A DNA stretch of 28,269 nucleotides from Patescibacteria group bacterium (lineage in GTDB: Bacteria; Patescibacteriota; Minisyncoccia; Minisyncoccales; CG1-02-41-26), in NCBI GenBank assembly GCA_020148085.1, contig JAHCRD010000002.1, positions 1 through 28,269 on the forward strand, in the 5' to 3' direction. Below the pieces are notes generated by a model, which was not told the DNA's origin, ran no database searches, and saw only the letters and a list, made by a program, of their open reading frames with translations. The position numbers and the translations under genes are program-made. Below are positions 13,973 to 20,442 of this stretch, in pieces (position 1 is the first letter of the stretch; each line of letters opens with the position of its first letter).

Positions 13973-15138
13973 AAGACCTTGTTTTAGAGGCAGTTTTTGG
14001 AGAAAATAAAAAAAGAGCTCAAGAGAAGATAAAAAAAAGAGCTCAGCAAAAAGGTATTTTTTTATCTTCTACCCAAAAACTCTATGAAAAAATAGCAAAA
14101 GGGGAATACAAGGGATTTACTGTTCCTGCTTTTAATATCCGGACTTTAACCTTTGATATCTCAAGAGCACTTTTTCGAGCAGCAAAAAGAGAGAAAACTG
14201 GAGCATTTATTGTTGAATTAGCGAGGTCAGAGATGGGTTACACAGAACAATCACCTGAACAATACATAGCTTGTGTTTTGGCTGCAGCAATTGAAGAAGA
14301 ATTTAAGGGGTTTCTTTTTCTTCAGGGCGACCATTTTAAGCCAAATCCTGGAAAATTAGAAGATTTAATTAGGAAGGTGATTGAAGCTGGTTTTTATAAC
14401 ATTGATATTGACTGTTCGGCCTTACCCTTAAAAGAAAATTTCACTCAAACCGCAAAATTCACCTCAATCATCAGAAAATTAGAGCCAAAAGGATTAACAA
14501 TCTCAGTGGGTGGAGAAGTAGGGCAAATAGGTGGTAAAAACACCACTTTAGAGGAACTCCAGGGATTTATAGCTGGCTACAATGAAGAACTTTTACATTT
14601 TGGCAAACTCAAGGGCTTAATTAAAATTGCTGTTCAAACTGGAACTTCCCATGGTGGAATTTTACTTCCTTCGGGAAAATTCAAAGTTCCAGAAGCAGAT
14701 TTTAATACTTTAACTGAACTCTCTCAAGAATCTAAAAAATATGGAATGGCAGGAGCTGTTCAACACGGTGCTTCAACTTTGCCAGAAAAATATTTTGAAA
14801 GATTCCCTGACACCGGAGCTTGTGAGATTCATTTAGCCACCATCTTTCAAAACATAATTTACGACAGTCCCTATTTTCCTCAGGAATTGAGAGAAAAAAT
14901 ATATACTTGGCTGAGAAATAAATTTTCAGGAAAGAGAAAATCTAAAGAAACAGACACACAATTTTTATACAAATTCAGAAAAAAAGCTTCAGGAATTTTC
15001 AAAAAAGAAATCTGGAACATTCCCCAAAAAAACATTGATGAAATTTGTGAAACACTGGAAGAAAAATTTATTTTCTTTTTTCAAGAATTAAATGTTTCTG
15101 TTACCTCAGATTTAATCAAAAAAATTTATTCTAAATAA
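13969..15138 (+). CDS. Class II fructose-bisphosphate aldolase family protein
   Basis: Class II aldolases are metal-dependent TIM barrels that interconvert fructose-1,6-bisphosphate and two triose phosphates. Visible landmarks are FTVPAFNIRTL (50-60), FLQGDHFKPNP (117-127, catalytic Asp121 with metal His122), YNIDIDCSALPLKEN, SVGGEVGQIGGKNT (179-192), TGTSHGG (224-230, metal His) and AVQHGASTLPEKYF (263-276, metal His). The 389 residues are longer than usual. An N-terminal Lys-rich helical stretch (about 10-45) and a C-terminal helical tail account for the excess. Substrate could be FBP or a related ketose bisphosphate such as tagatose-1,6-bisphosphate, so I leave the symbol empty. The ATG overlaps the gatB TGA by 4 nt. 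Confidence 0.85.
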   Translation: MKDLVLEAVFGENKKRAQEKIKKRAQQKGIFLSSTQKLYEKIAKGEYKGFTVPAFNIRTLTFDISRALFRAAKREKTGAFIVELARSEMGYTEQSPEQYIACVLAAAIEEEFKGFLFLQGDHFKPNPGKLEDLIRKVIEAGFYNIDIDCSALPLKENFTQTAKFTSIIRKLEPKGLTISVGGEVGQIGGKNTTLEELQGFIAGYNEELLHFGKLKGLIKIAVQTGTSHGGILLPSGKFKVPEADFNTLTELSQESKKYGMAGAVQHGASTLPEKYFERFPDTGACEIHLATIFQNIIYDSPYFPQELREKIYTWLRNKFSGKRKSKETDTQFLYKFRKKASGIFKKEIWNIPQKNIDEICETLEEKFIFFFQELNVSVTSDLIKKIYSK

Positions 15139-15174
15139 AATATCTATTGATCTTTAACAAAGGGGGTGGAAAGA

Positions 15175-16101
15175 TTGACAGTCGAAGTGAAGGAGATTAG
15201 CGAGACAAAAGAAAGGGAGTTTTTGAGATGGATAGATTTAGCGAAAGTTGGCTGGGGTTTGAAAGTGAATTATGATAAAAATCCTATTCACCGAATTTGG
15301 CAATGGGCTCTGAGATTTATGGAGTTTATCTATCCTGAAGCTATAACTCAATTTGATTTGGATAGGAGAGAGCTTGTAGTTTCTCAGGGATTATCTCAGC
15401 TCACTCAGGTAGAGGAGATAGCCCTTGAGGAATACGGATTATTACCACTGAGCTTTAAAGTAAAATTTCCGGTTCCACTAATTGTCCTGAAAAATGAACC
15501 TCAGTTGATAAAAATTAAATTTAAATCCCTTGGGGAGAATCGGTTCTCAGTGGAGGTAAGGTATGGATTTGTGGAGTTTGATAATTTCTTCGGAACACCA
15601 ACAATGGAAAGCTTTTCAGGGCACCCTTTCGTGTTTTGCACTGCCGAAAATCGGGGATCTGGTATTGATGATAAGGTGAGGAAAAAGTTTAAGAAAATTT
15701 TAGATGGAAATGGTATTGAGTTAAAAATTGGGCAAAACCAAAGAGAAAGAGATGCATATTGCGAAAGCGTTGATTGTAAAACGACATCTTTCAGAGAGCT
15801 CTTTAAAAAGATATATGGAAACGAACACGGTTCTCCTACCTTGGCAGCTGCCCGGATTCCTTCTGATATTGTACCGGCAATTGATAAAGATATTTATAAG
15901 GATAGTGACAAGATTGTTCTTTACAGAGAGCAGAGACTCCATTTCAACCAGACAGTCCGATACAGATTAGGGGATAATCTTAGAACGAGAATCTTGGTTA
16001 CGGAACAGAGAAGAAAAGTGACCAGTATTGATACAGCATTTATAACAGATGATGAGATTCTTTGCTTGGGGAGGTCTCATGTTGCAATAAAACAGAAATA
16101 G
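15175..16101 (+). CDS. Protein of unknown function with a strong SD
   Basis: The protein (308 residues from TTG 15175, 311 from GTG 15166) matches no family I recognise. The start is judged by the SD: AAAGGGGGTG at 15159-15168 pairs fully with the anti-SD if one G-U is allowed and is 6 nt before TTG 15175. The GTG at 15166 lies inside that SD, so it is less likely, though possible. The sequence is mixed alpha/beta and cytoplasmic-looking, with no signal or membrane segment. Notable parts are WQWALRFMEFIYPEAITQFDLDRRELVVSQG near the N-terminus, four scattered Cys, and a C-terminal half with HGSPTLAAARIP and RYRLGDNLRTRILVTEQRRK. The gene has its own terminator and is flanked by unrelated units. 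Confidence 0.65.
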   Translation: MTVEVKEISETKEREFLRWIDLAKVGWGLKVNYDKNPIHRIWQWALRFMEFIYPEAITQFDLDRRELVVSQGLSQLTQVEEIALEEYGLLPLSFKVKFPVPLIVLKNEPQLIKIKFKSLGENRFSVEVRYGFVEFDNFFGTPTMESFSGHPFVFCTAENRGSGIDDKVRKKFKKILDGNGIELKIGQNQRERDAYCESVDCKTTSFRELFKKIYGNEHGSPTLAAARIPSDIVPAIDKDIYKDSDKIVLYREQRLHFNQTVRYRLGDNLRTRILVTEQRRKVTSIDTAFITDDEILCLGRSHVAIKQK

Positions 16102-16117
16102 ACAATAAGGAATATAA

Positions 16118-16146
16118 AAGAGGCGGGTACTTCGTGCTCGCCTCTT
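16118..16146 (+). terminator. Strong terminator hairpin, shared by the convergent gene pair
   Basis: A 13-bp stem pairs 16118-16130 with 16134-16146 (two G-U pairs) around a 3-nt loop. On the + strand AT-rich sequence follows. On the - strand CTTTTATATT follows, so it probably terminates both the unknown gene and miaA. The miaA stop codon (16145-16147) lies in its right arm. Confidence 0.75.
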
Positions 16147-17059
16147 AAATTCGACATTTTTTGATAAATTCTTTTATTAATTTTTCTGCATACCTAAAGG
16201 GATGGTGGGTGGGTGGCACCCACTTAATTCTTTTATCCTTTTTGAACCATGTCTCTTGTCTTTTGGCGAATTGGAGGGTGTGGGTTTTAATTTTCTCTGC
16301 AGTAGCCTCTTTTTTATTTATTTTTCCTTCAAAATAAGGGAGCCATTCTTGGTAGCCAATAGTTTGGAGAGAGGAGATCCAGCCGTATTTTTTGACCAAT
16401 TTTTTAACTTCTTTTTCAAGCCCTAATTCAATCATTTTATCAATTCTTTTTGAGATTCTTTTTTTTAATTCTTCTCTTGGCAATTTTACCCCGATTTGCA
16501 AAACCTCAAAGATTGGTTTTCCTTTCTTTCTTTGTTCAAAAAATGGCTTGCCAGTTACTTCACAGACCTCAATTGCCCGAACTAATCTTCTTTTGTTTTC
16601 TTTTTCAATAAACTTCGCTCCTTCAGGGTCTAATTTTTTGTATATTTCAAAAAGTTCTTTTGCTGACTTTTTCTCAAGTTCTTTTCTCAATTTTCTTTGA
16701 GGAGTAACTTTTGGAAATTCAATATTATCAACCACGGCCCCGATATAAAGTCCGGTTCCTCCAACCAAAAATGGTAATTTTTCTTTCTTTTGAACATCTT
16801 TAATTTTCTCAATTGCCAATTTTTTATAAACCGCCACATTAAATTCCTGATTGGGCTTAACTACATCAATTAAATAATGGGGAATACTTGCCATTTCTTT
16901 TTTAGTTGTCTTACCTGTGCCAATATTCATTCCTTGGTAAACCTGTCTTGAGTCAGCCGAAACAATTTCACCATTGAATTTTTTAGCAAGTTTTATTGCT
17001 AGAGCCGTTTTGCCTGAAGCCGTTGGCCCTAAAATGACAATAAGTTTTTTCCTTGACAT
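16145..17059 (-). CDS. miaA: tRNA dimethylallyltransferase
   Basis: MiaA adds a dimethylallyl group to N6 of A37 in tRNAs reading UNN codons, the first step to ms2i6A. The 304 residues show P-loop GPTASGKT (11-18), EIVSADSRQVYQGMNIGTGK (31-50), PHYLIDVVKP, FLVGGTGLYIGAVVD, ENKRRLVRAIEVCEVTGKP, and the C-terminal QTIGYQEWLPYFEG and KTHTLQFAKRQETWFKKD. Length is standard. The second enzyme of the pathway, miaB, lies 584 bases further on the same strand, separated by an opposite-strand membrane protein gene. No SD is visible before the ATG. Confidence 0.95.
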   Translation of the reverse strand: MSRKKLIVILGPTASGKTALAIKLAKKFNGEIVSADSRQVYQGMNIGTGKTTKKEMASIPHYLIDVVKPNQEFNVAVYKKLAIEKIKDVQKKEKLPFLVGGTGLYIGAVVDNIEFPKVTPQRKLRKELEKKSAKELFEIYKKLDPEGAKFIEKENKRRLVRAIEVCEVTGKPFFEQRKKGKPIFEVLQIGVKLPREELKKRISKRIDKMIELGLEKEVKKLVKKYGWISSLQTIGYQEWLPYFEGKINKKEATAEKIKTHTLQFAKRQETWFKKDKRIKWVPPTHHPFRYAEKLIKEFIKKCRI

Positions 17060-17082
17060 AAAGATTGAAGAAGGTTAAAGTA

Positions 17083-17106
17083 ATTTGATTAGTAATAAAA
17101 TCAAAT
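17083..17106. promoter_or_regulatory. Inverted repeat in the divergent miaA / membrane-protein gap
   Basis: ATTTGATT (17083-17090) and AATCAAAT (17099-17106) are perfect inverted repeats with an 8-nt centre. They lie between two divergent starts (17059 on - and 17138 on +). This geometry suits an operator or a weak hairpin, but the sequence is AT-rich and chance is plausible. Confidence 0.3.
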
Positions 17107-17137
17107 AAAAGTTCTTTTAAAAGAAAGGAAGGGAGAT

Positions 17138-17620
17138 ATGAGCGGAGAAGAAGTCAAGGCGTTGATTCATAGTTTGGTGCATTTAGATTCGTCAGTTCTT
17201 AATTGGTATAGATTAGGAAAAAGCTGGTGGGAAACTTTCTTGATTCTGTGCTTGGTCTGTCTAGGAGGGATAGTTCTTACCTTCTGGCTTATTGATCTTG
17301 TGGGACTGACTAGCTTCCTGGAGCGAATTCAAATTATCAGATATTTACAAAAGTGGTATCAAAAAGTGAAGAGTAGATTAGTTAGGAAGCTGGTAGATTT
17401 TACACTCAACCACGGATACTTTATAACCTTTCTCTTGAATGTGATTCCAGCTGCTATTCTCTTCACCACCGCCACTATCATTGCAGCAAAATTAACTAAA
17501 TCTAAATGGGCTTTTTGGTTGATTATTAGTGGCAATGTGGTGAAGGTGTTGATATTAGTGACCTGGACCTATTGGATTGGACATTGGATTTGGCATTTGA
17601 TAAGATATTTGTTTAAATGA
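17138..17620 (+). CDS. Small integral membrane protein of unknown function
   Basis: The 160-residue protein has about three hydrophobic segments: 33-57 (TFLILCLVCLGGIVLTFWLIDLVGL), 94-117 (GYFITFLLNVIPAAILFTTATIIA) and 123-150 (KWAFWLIISGNVVKVLILVTWTYWIGHW). A basic loop lies between the first two (IRYLQKWYQKVKSRLVRKLVDF). The Pro in NVIPAAILF and the WAFWLIISGN motif faintly recall small SNARE-associated or export-type proteins, but I make no assignment. The purine-rich SD AAGGAAGGGAG (17125-17135) fixes the ATG. It has its own terminator at 17622-17661 and stands alone between miaA and miaB on the opposite strand. Confidence 0.7.
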   Translation: MSGEEVKALIHSLVHLDSSVLNWYRLGKSWWETFLILCLVCLGGIVLTFWLIDLVGLTSFLERIQIIRYLQKWYQKVKSRLVRKLVDFTLNHGYFITFLLNVIPAAILFTTATIIAAKLTKSKWAFWLIISGNVVKVLILVTWTYWIGHWIWHLIRYLFK

Positions 17621-17621
17621 G

Positions 17622-17661
17622 AGTGTCTATGGTCGAGCTGACTTATAGACACTTTTCTTTT
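17622..17661 (+). terminator. Terminator after the membrane-protein gene, overlapping the miaB end
   Basis: AGTGTCTAT (17622-17630) pairs with ATAGACACT (17645-17653). An inner GTC/GAC pairing lies in the loop, and T-rich sequence (TTTTCTTTTATT) follows. The stem also lies at the end of miaB, whose stop is at 17643-17645 on the minus strand, so it may act in both directions. Confidence 0.8.
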
Positions 17662-18914
17662 ATTGACTTCCCTGAAAGTCCCCATGGCGTGGCATCAATC
17701 ACTTTTACTTTGACGAATTTTCCAATCAAATTTTTATTACCTTTAAATTTTAGAGTCTTGTAATGAAAAGATTTACCAATTAAAAAGCTATTTTTGTATT
17801 CGTTTGGGAGAACCTTTATGGTTTTATCAATATATTTTTTATTTTTAATCAAAGCAGTTTCTTTTAAAATCTCAGTTAAAGTTCTTTCTCTTTGTTTCTT
17901 TTCTTCTTTAGGAATATTATCTATCATTTTGATAGCAGCCGTACCCGGTCTAGGAGAATACTGAGCAATATAAGCCATATCATATTTGATTTCCTTAAAG
18001 AGTTTAACTGTATTTTCAAACTGTTTTTCAGTTTCTTCAGGAAAACCAACAATAACATCGGTGGACAGGGTGATTTCTGGGATTTTCTTGCGAATTTTTT
18101 TAACAAGCTTTTTATAATCTTCAATTTTGTAATTCCGGTTCATTTTTCTTAAAATCTCATTATCTCCTGACTGAACTGGCAAATTCAAATAAGGTGTTAC
18201 TTTTTCGCATTCAGCCATCGCCCCAATTAGTTCATCAGAAAAATCTTTAGGATGAGAAGAAGTGAACCGAATCCAAAAATCTCCTGGGATATCATTTACC
18301 ATTGTTAAGAGTCTTGGAAAATTAATATTTTGGAAGATGTAAGAATTGACGTTTTGGCCCAACAACCAAATTTCTTTATAACCATCTTTAACTAATTGTT
18401 TGATTTCTGATAAAATTTCTTCAGCTGGTCGGCAAATTTCTGAACCTCGGGTATAAGGAACAACGCAATAAGAACAAAAATTAGTGCAACCAGCAGAAAT
18501 GGGCACATAGCCAACCGGGAAAGAAGAATACTTGGGCTCAATTTCCAAATAATTCTTAATTCTTAATTCATAATTCTTAATTTTTAACAGTTTGGGCCAT
18601 TTTGGTAGGTCTCTTATGTTTAAAATATAATCAAAATATTTGGCGAATTTTTTTCTGTCTTTTTTAAGGATACAACCAGTTAATATAGTTTTTAGTTTCT
18701 TGTTTTTAGTTTTTAGTTTTTCAAACTTTGACTGGAGACCAAAAACTCTATCAACTGCTGATTGTCTAACTGAGCACATATTAACCATAATCAAATCCGC
18801 CCCATTTATTTTTGAGGCTTTTTTGTAGCCAATTCTTTCTAAAACTTGAGCAACTCGTTCACTATCACTCTTGTTCATTTGACATCCGAATGTGATAATA
18901 AAATATTTGTTCAT
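17643..18914 (-). CDS. miaB: tRNA-2-methylthio-N6-dimethylallyladenosine synthase
   Basis: MiaB is a radical-SAM methylthiotransferase that turns i6A37 into ms2i6A37. The 423 residues carry the N-terminal cluster cysteines C11 (TFGCQMN), C47 (NMCSVR) and C81 (LTGC), then the radical-SAM CxxxCxxC C143/C147/C150 in SAGCTNFCSYCVVPYTRGSE. GQNVNSY, SSHPKD, LNLPVQSGDNEILRKMNR, STDVIVGFPEET and YSPRPGTAA follow. A TRAM domain forms the end. Two period-7 arrays are inserted: FEKLKTKNKKLKT before C81, and KIKNYELRIKNY before the CxxxCxxC motif. The start codon has no SD and lies only a few nt from a predicted transcription start. Confidence 0.95.
   Translation of the reverse strand: MNKYFIITFGCQMNKSDSERVAQVLERIGYKKASKINGADLIMVNMCSVRQSAVDRVFGLQSKFEKLKTKNKKLKTILTGCILKKDRKKFAKYFDYILNIRDLPKWPKLLKIKNYELRIKNYLEIEPKYSSFPVGYVPISAGCTNFCSYCVVPYTRGSEICRPAEEILSEIKQLVKDGYKEIWLLGQNVNSYIFQNINFPRLLTMVNDIPGDFWIRFTSSHPKDFSDELIGAMAECEKVTPYLNLPVQSGDNEILRKMNRNYKIEDYKKLVKKIRKKIPEITLSTDVIVGFPEETEKQFENTVKLFKEIKYDMAYIAQYSPRPGTAAIKMIDNIPKEEKKQRERTLTEILKETALIKNKKYIDKTIKVLPNEYKNSFLIGKSFHYKTLKFKGNKNLIGKFVKVKVIDATPWGLSGKSIKEKCL
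18551..18585 (-). repeat. Period-7 array inside miaB (first)
   Basis: Read on the + strand there are five heptamers: AATTCTT, AATTCTT, AATTCAT, AATTCTT, AATTTTT. On the coding strand they encode KIKNYELRIKNY, in the linker before the radical-SAM cysteines. Confidence 0.8.
18687..18721 (-). repeat. Period-7 array inside miaB (second)
   Basis: Read on the + strand there are five heptamers: AGTTTTT, AGTTTCT, TGTTTTT, AGTTTTT, AGTTTTT. They encode the KLKTKNKKLKT stretch just before the LTGC cysteine motif. Confidence 0.75.
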
Positions 18915-18923
18915 ATTTTTTTA

Positions 18924-18952
18924 ATCATACTATCTTATAATATTTTGCCCAA
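18924..18952 (-). promoter_or_regulatory. Probable miaB promoter giving a near-leaderless mRNA
   Basis: On the minus strand TTGGGC (18952-18947), a 17-nt spacer and TATGAT (18929-18924) precede the miaB ATG at 18914. Transcription would start about 18918-18916, so the mRNA would have only 2-4 nt of leader. This agrees with the lack of an SD. Confidence 0.5.
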
Positions 18953-19000
18953 AATTAAAAGTGCCCTAAGAATTTTTTGGTACTTTTTCTTAAGGCACTT
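18951..19000 (-). terminator. Terminator of the 19035-19379 gene
   Basis: On the minus strand a 12-bp stem with one mismatch (19000-18989 with 18970-18959) is followed by TTTTAATTTT. It lies 35 nt after the stop of the small unknown gene and just before the miaB promoter. Confidence 0.7.
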
Positions 19001-19002
19001 AT

Positions 19003-19405
19003 CCTCCTGCTGGAGTTTAAAATCTTTTCTCATCCTAATTCTCCTTTCTGATTTTCCAAATCTCTTCTGGATATCTTTCTTTCATATCCCGGAGGTAATT
19101 CTTGAACCCCCCTTCGAAACATCTTTCTATCACTTTTTCCATATTCTTAACTACCTCTTTTGGATATCCCCAATTGTGATTGTAGAAATTTTCGATTAGG
19201 TGAAATGAAATCCCAGTAAGAAACTCACTGTACCCTTCTCTAATTTTCTTCTTAGCCTTTTTCATTTCTTCTGAATCCTCCTGAGGACCAGCCCGAGCAT
19301 CAAAAATCCTTGGATCTACTTCTTCATCTTCACATATCTTTGGTACTTTGAGTAGAATATTCTCTCTTAAGTTTTTCATTTAATCCTCCTTTCTCCAGCA
19401 GGAGG
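19003..19405 (-). repeat. 13-nt inverted repeat bracketing the 19035-19379 gene
   Basis: CCTCCTGCTGGAG (19003-19015) and CTCCAGCAGGAGG (19393-19405) are perfect inverse copies. In the mRNA the first-transcribed copy is in the 5' leader and the second lies after the stop codon. They could close the message with 13 bp. The leader copy also contains CCTCC (19405-19401), which can pair with the gene's own SD GGAGG (19389-19385) across an 11-nt loop. Each copy can also fold alone as a 4-bp hairpin. Confidence 0.7.
19035..19379 (-). CDS. Small unknown protein with a possibly self-masking SD
   Basis: The 114-residue protein is not one I recognise. It is charged and mostly helical-looking, starting MKNLRENILLKVPKICEDEEVDPRIFDARAG and ending in the Lys/Glu-rich DMKERYPEEIWKIRKEN. 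The middle segment SEFLTGISFHLIENFYNHNWGYPKEVVKNMEKVIERCF is amphipathic. No signal or membrane segment is seen. The SD AAAGGAGG, 5 nt before the ATG, is strong and decides the start. The gene sits downstream of the DUF5667 gene on the same strand, has its own terminator, and is enclosed by a 13-nt inverted repeat that may control its translation. Confidence 0.65.
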   Translation of the reverse strand: MKNLRENILLKVPKICEDEEVDPRIFDARAGPQEDSEEMKKAKKKIREGYSEFLTGISFHLIENFYNHNWGYPKEVVKNMEKVIERCFEGGFKNYLRDMKERYPEEIWKIRKEN

Positions 19406-19424
19406 GTTAAAAAAGAACTCAAAT

Positions 19425-20438
19425 TTATCTCTTGAACCCCTCAATTCTCTTTTTAATTTTTTCTCTTATATTTTCTAATCTTTCCCTGATTTCTGGCCTT
19501 TCTCGCAATTCTGATTTGAGATCCTCAAGTATTCCCATTTTATTTTCTGCTTTTCCTCGGATTTTTTCAATATAATCCCTAAATCTCTCCTGAGTTGTGG
19601 TAGACATTTGTTCCAATTTCTCTTTTAATGTCCGTAAGGTATTCTCTCGAGCCCCTCTAATTGCTTCTTTGGCGGCTTCGGGAACTTTCTCTTCCAGGTT
19701 CTTTAAGATTTGTAAGTTTTTGAAGCTCTTAAATTCACTTCCTTTAAGTTCTCCCAGATTCTTTTCCAGACGTTCTTGGAGTCTTGTTTTTTCTTCCAAT
19801 TTGTGCATGACCTCACTAAATCTTTCAAGATGCCTTTCTCTCGTTTCTCTTATCCTTTCTTGAACTTGTTCGGGAACTTGTTCCTCTAATTTTTCCAGAA
19901 TCCTTTGGTGTAGAACCTGATGTTTGGTAAATTTGTCTAAAAACTTCCCAACTTTTGGATTCTCGGTTGCTGTCTCTCTAATTCCGTCGGCTACGGTTTT
20001 AATTTTTCCAATTTCTTTATCGTAATTTTCAGCGGCTCTTTTAATAATTTCAGGGTCTTTTAATTTCTCAGCTAATTTTCTTGTTTCAAGAAGCTTTTCT
20101 GAGGCAAATCTTAACCTTAAATTTGCTTTGTTAATTGGAGAGAAGGCAAAGAAAGTTCTTATACTTCTTCCCCAATTCTTCAAAAAATAAAAGGGACTGT
20201 CTGGCAGTAAGGTTGGCTCTGAAACTTCTAAATCAGAAGCTTCCACAGTTTCGTCGAGGGCTACTTCTTCGTCTGCGGTTGTCTCATTTTTGGGGCTAAT
20301 AATGATATCTTTGGCTGAATCATCTTCCTCTTGAATTGGTTCATCACGGTCTATTTCTTGAGCCAAAGCAAAAGCAAAAGAGCCAAAAAGGAATATTAAA
20401 ACGACCGTTAAGAGAGAAATTTTTGTTAGTTTGAACAT
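19425..20438 (-). CDS. Exported DUF5667 coiled-coil protein
   Basis: The 337 residues start with a signal peptide (MFKLTKISLLTVVLIFLFGSFAFALAQE, likely cut after ALA). An acidic low-complexity stretch spans about 30-75. The DUF5667 segment follows at about 76-140 (PTLLPDSPFYFLKNWGRSIRTFFAFSPINKANLRLRFASEKLLETRKLAEK). The rest is a long series of charged helices with heptad-like Leu/Ile spacing (VQERIRETRERHLERFSEV...), suggesting a coiled coil outside the membrane. DUF5667 proteins are common in Patescibacteria and have no known function. It starts 4 nt after the thrS stop and is probably the last gene of the dnaE-thrS operon. Confidence 0.85.
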   Translation of the reverse strand: MFKLTKISLLTVVLIFLFGSFAFALAQEIDRDEPIQEEDDSAKDIIISPKNETTADEEVALDETVEASDLEVSEPTLLPDSPFYFLKNWGRSIRTFFAFSPINKANLRLRFASEKLLETRKLAEKLKDPEIIKRAAENYDKEIGKIKTVADGIRETATENPKVGKFLDKFTKHQVLHQRILEKLEEQVPEQVQERIRETRERHLERFSEVMHKLEEKTRLQERLEKNLGELKGSEFKSFKNLQILKNLEEKVPEAAKEAIRGARENTLRTLKEKLEQMSTTTQERFRDYIEKIRGKAENKMGILEDLKSELRERPEIRERLENIREKIKKRIEGFKR

Positions 20439-20442
20439 ATTA

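Noticed and set aside
19003..19405. Insertion sequence with 13-bp terminal repeats
   Set aside because: The enclosed 114-residue protein shows no transposase motif and no target duplication is evident; kept only as an alternative reading of the inverted repeat.
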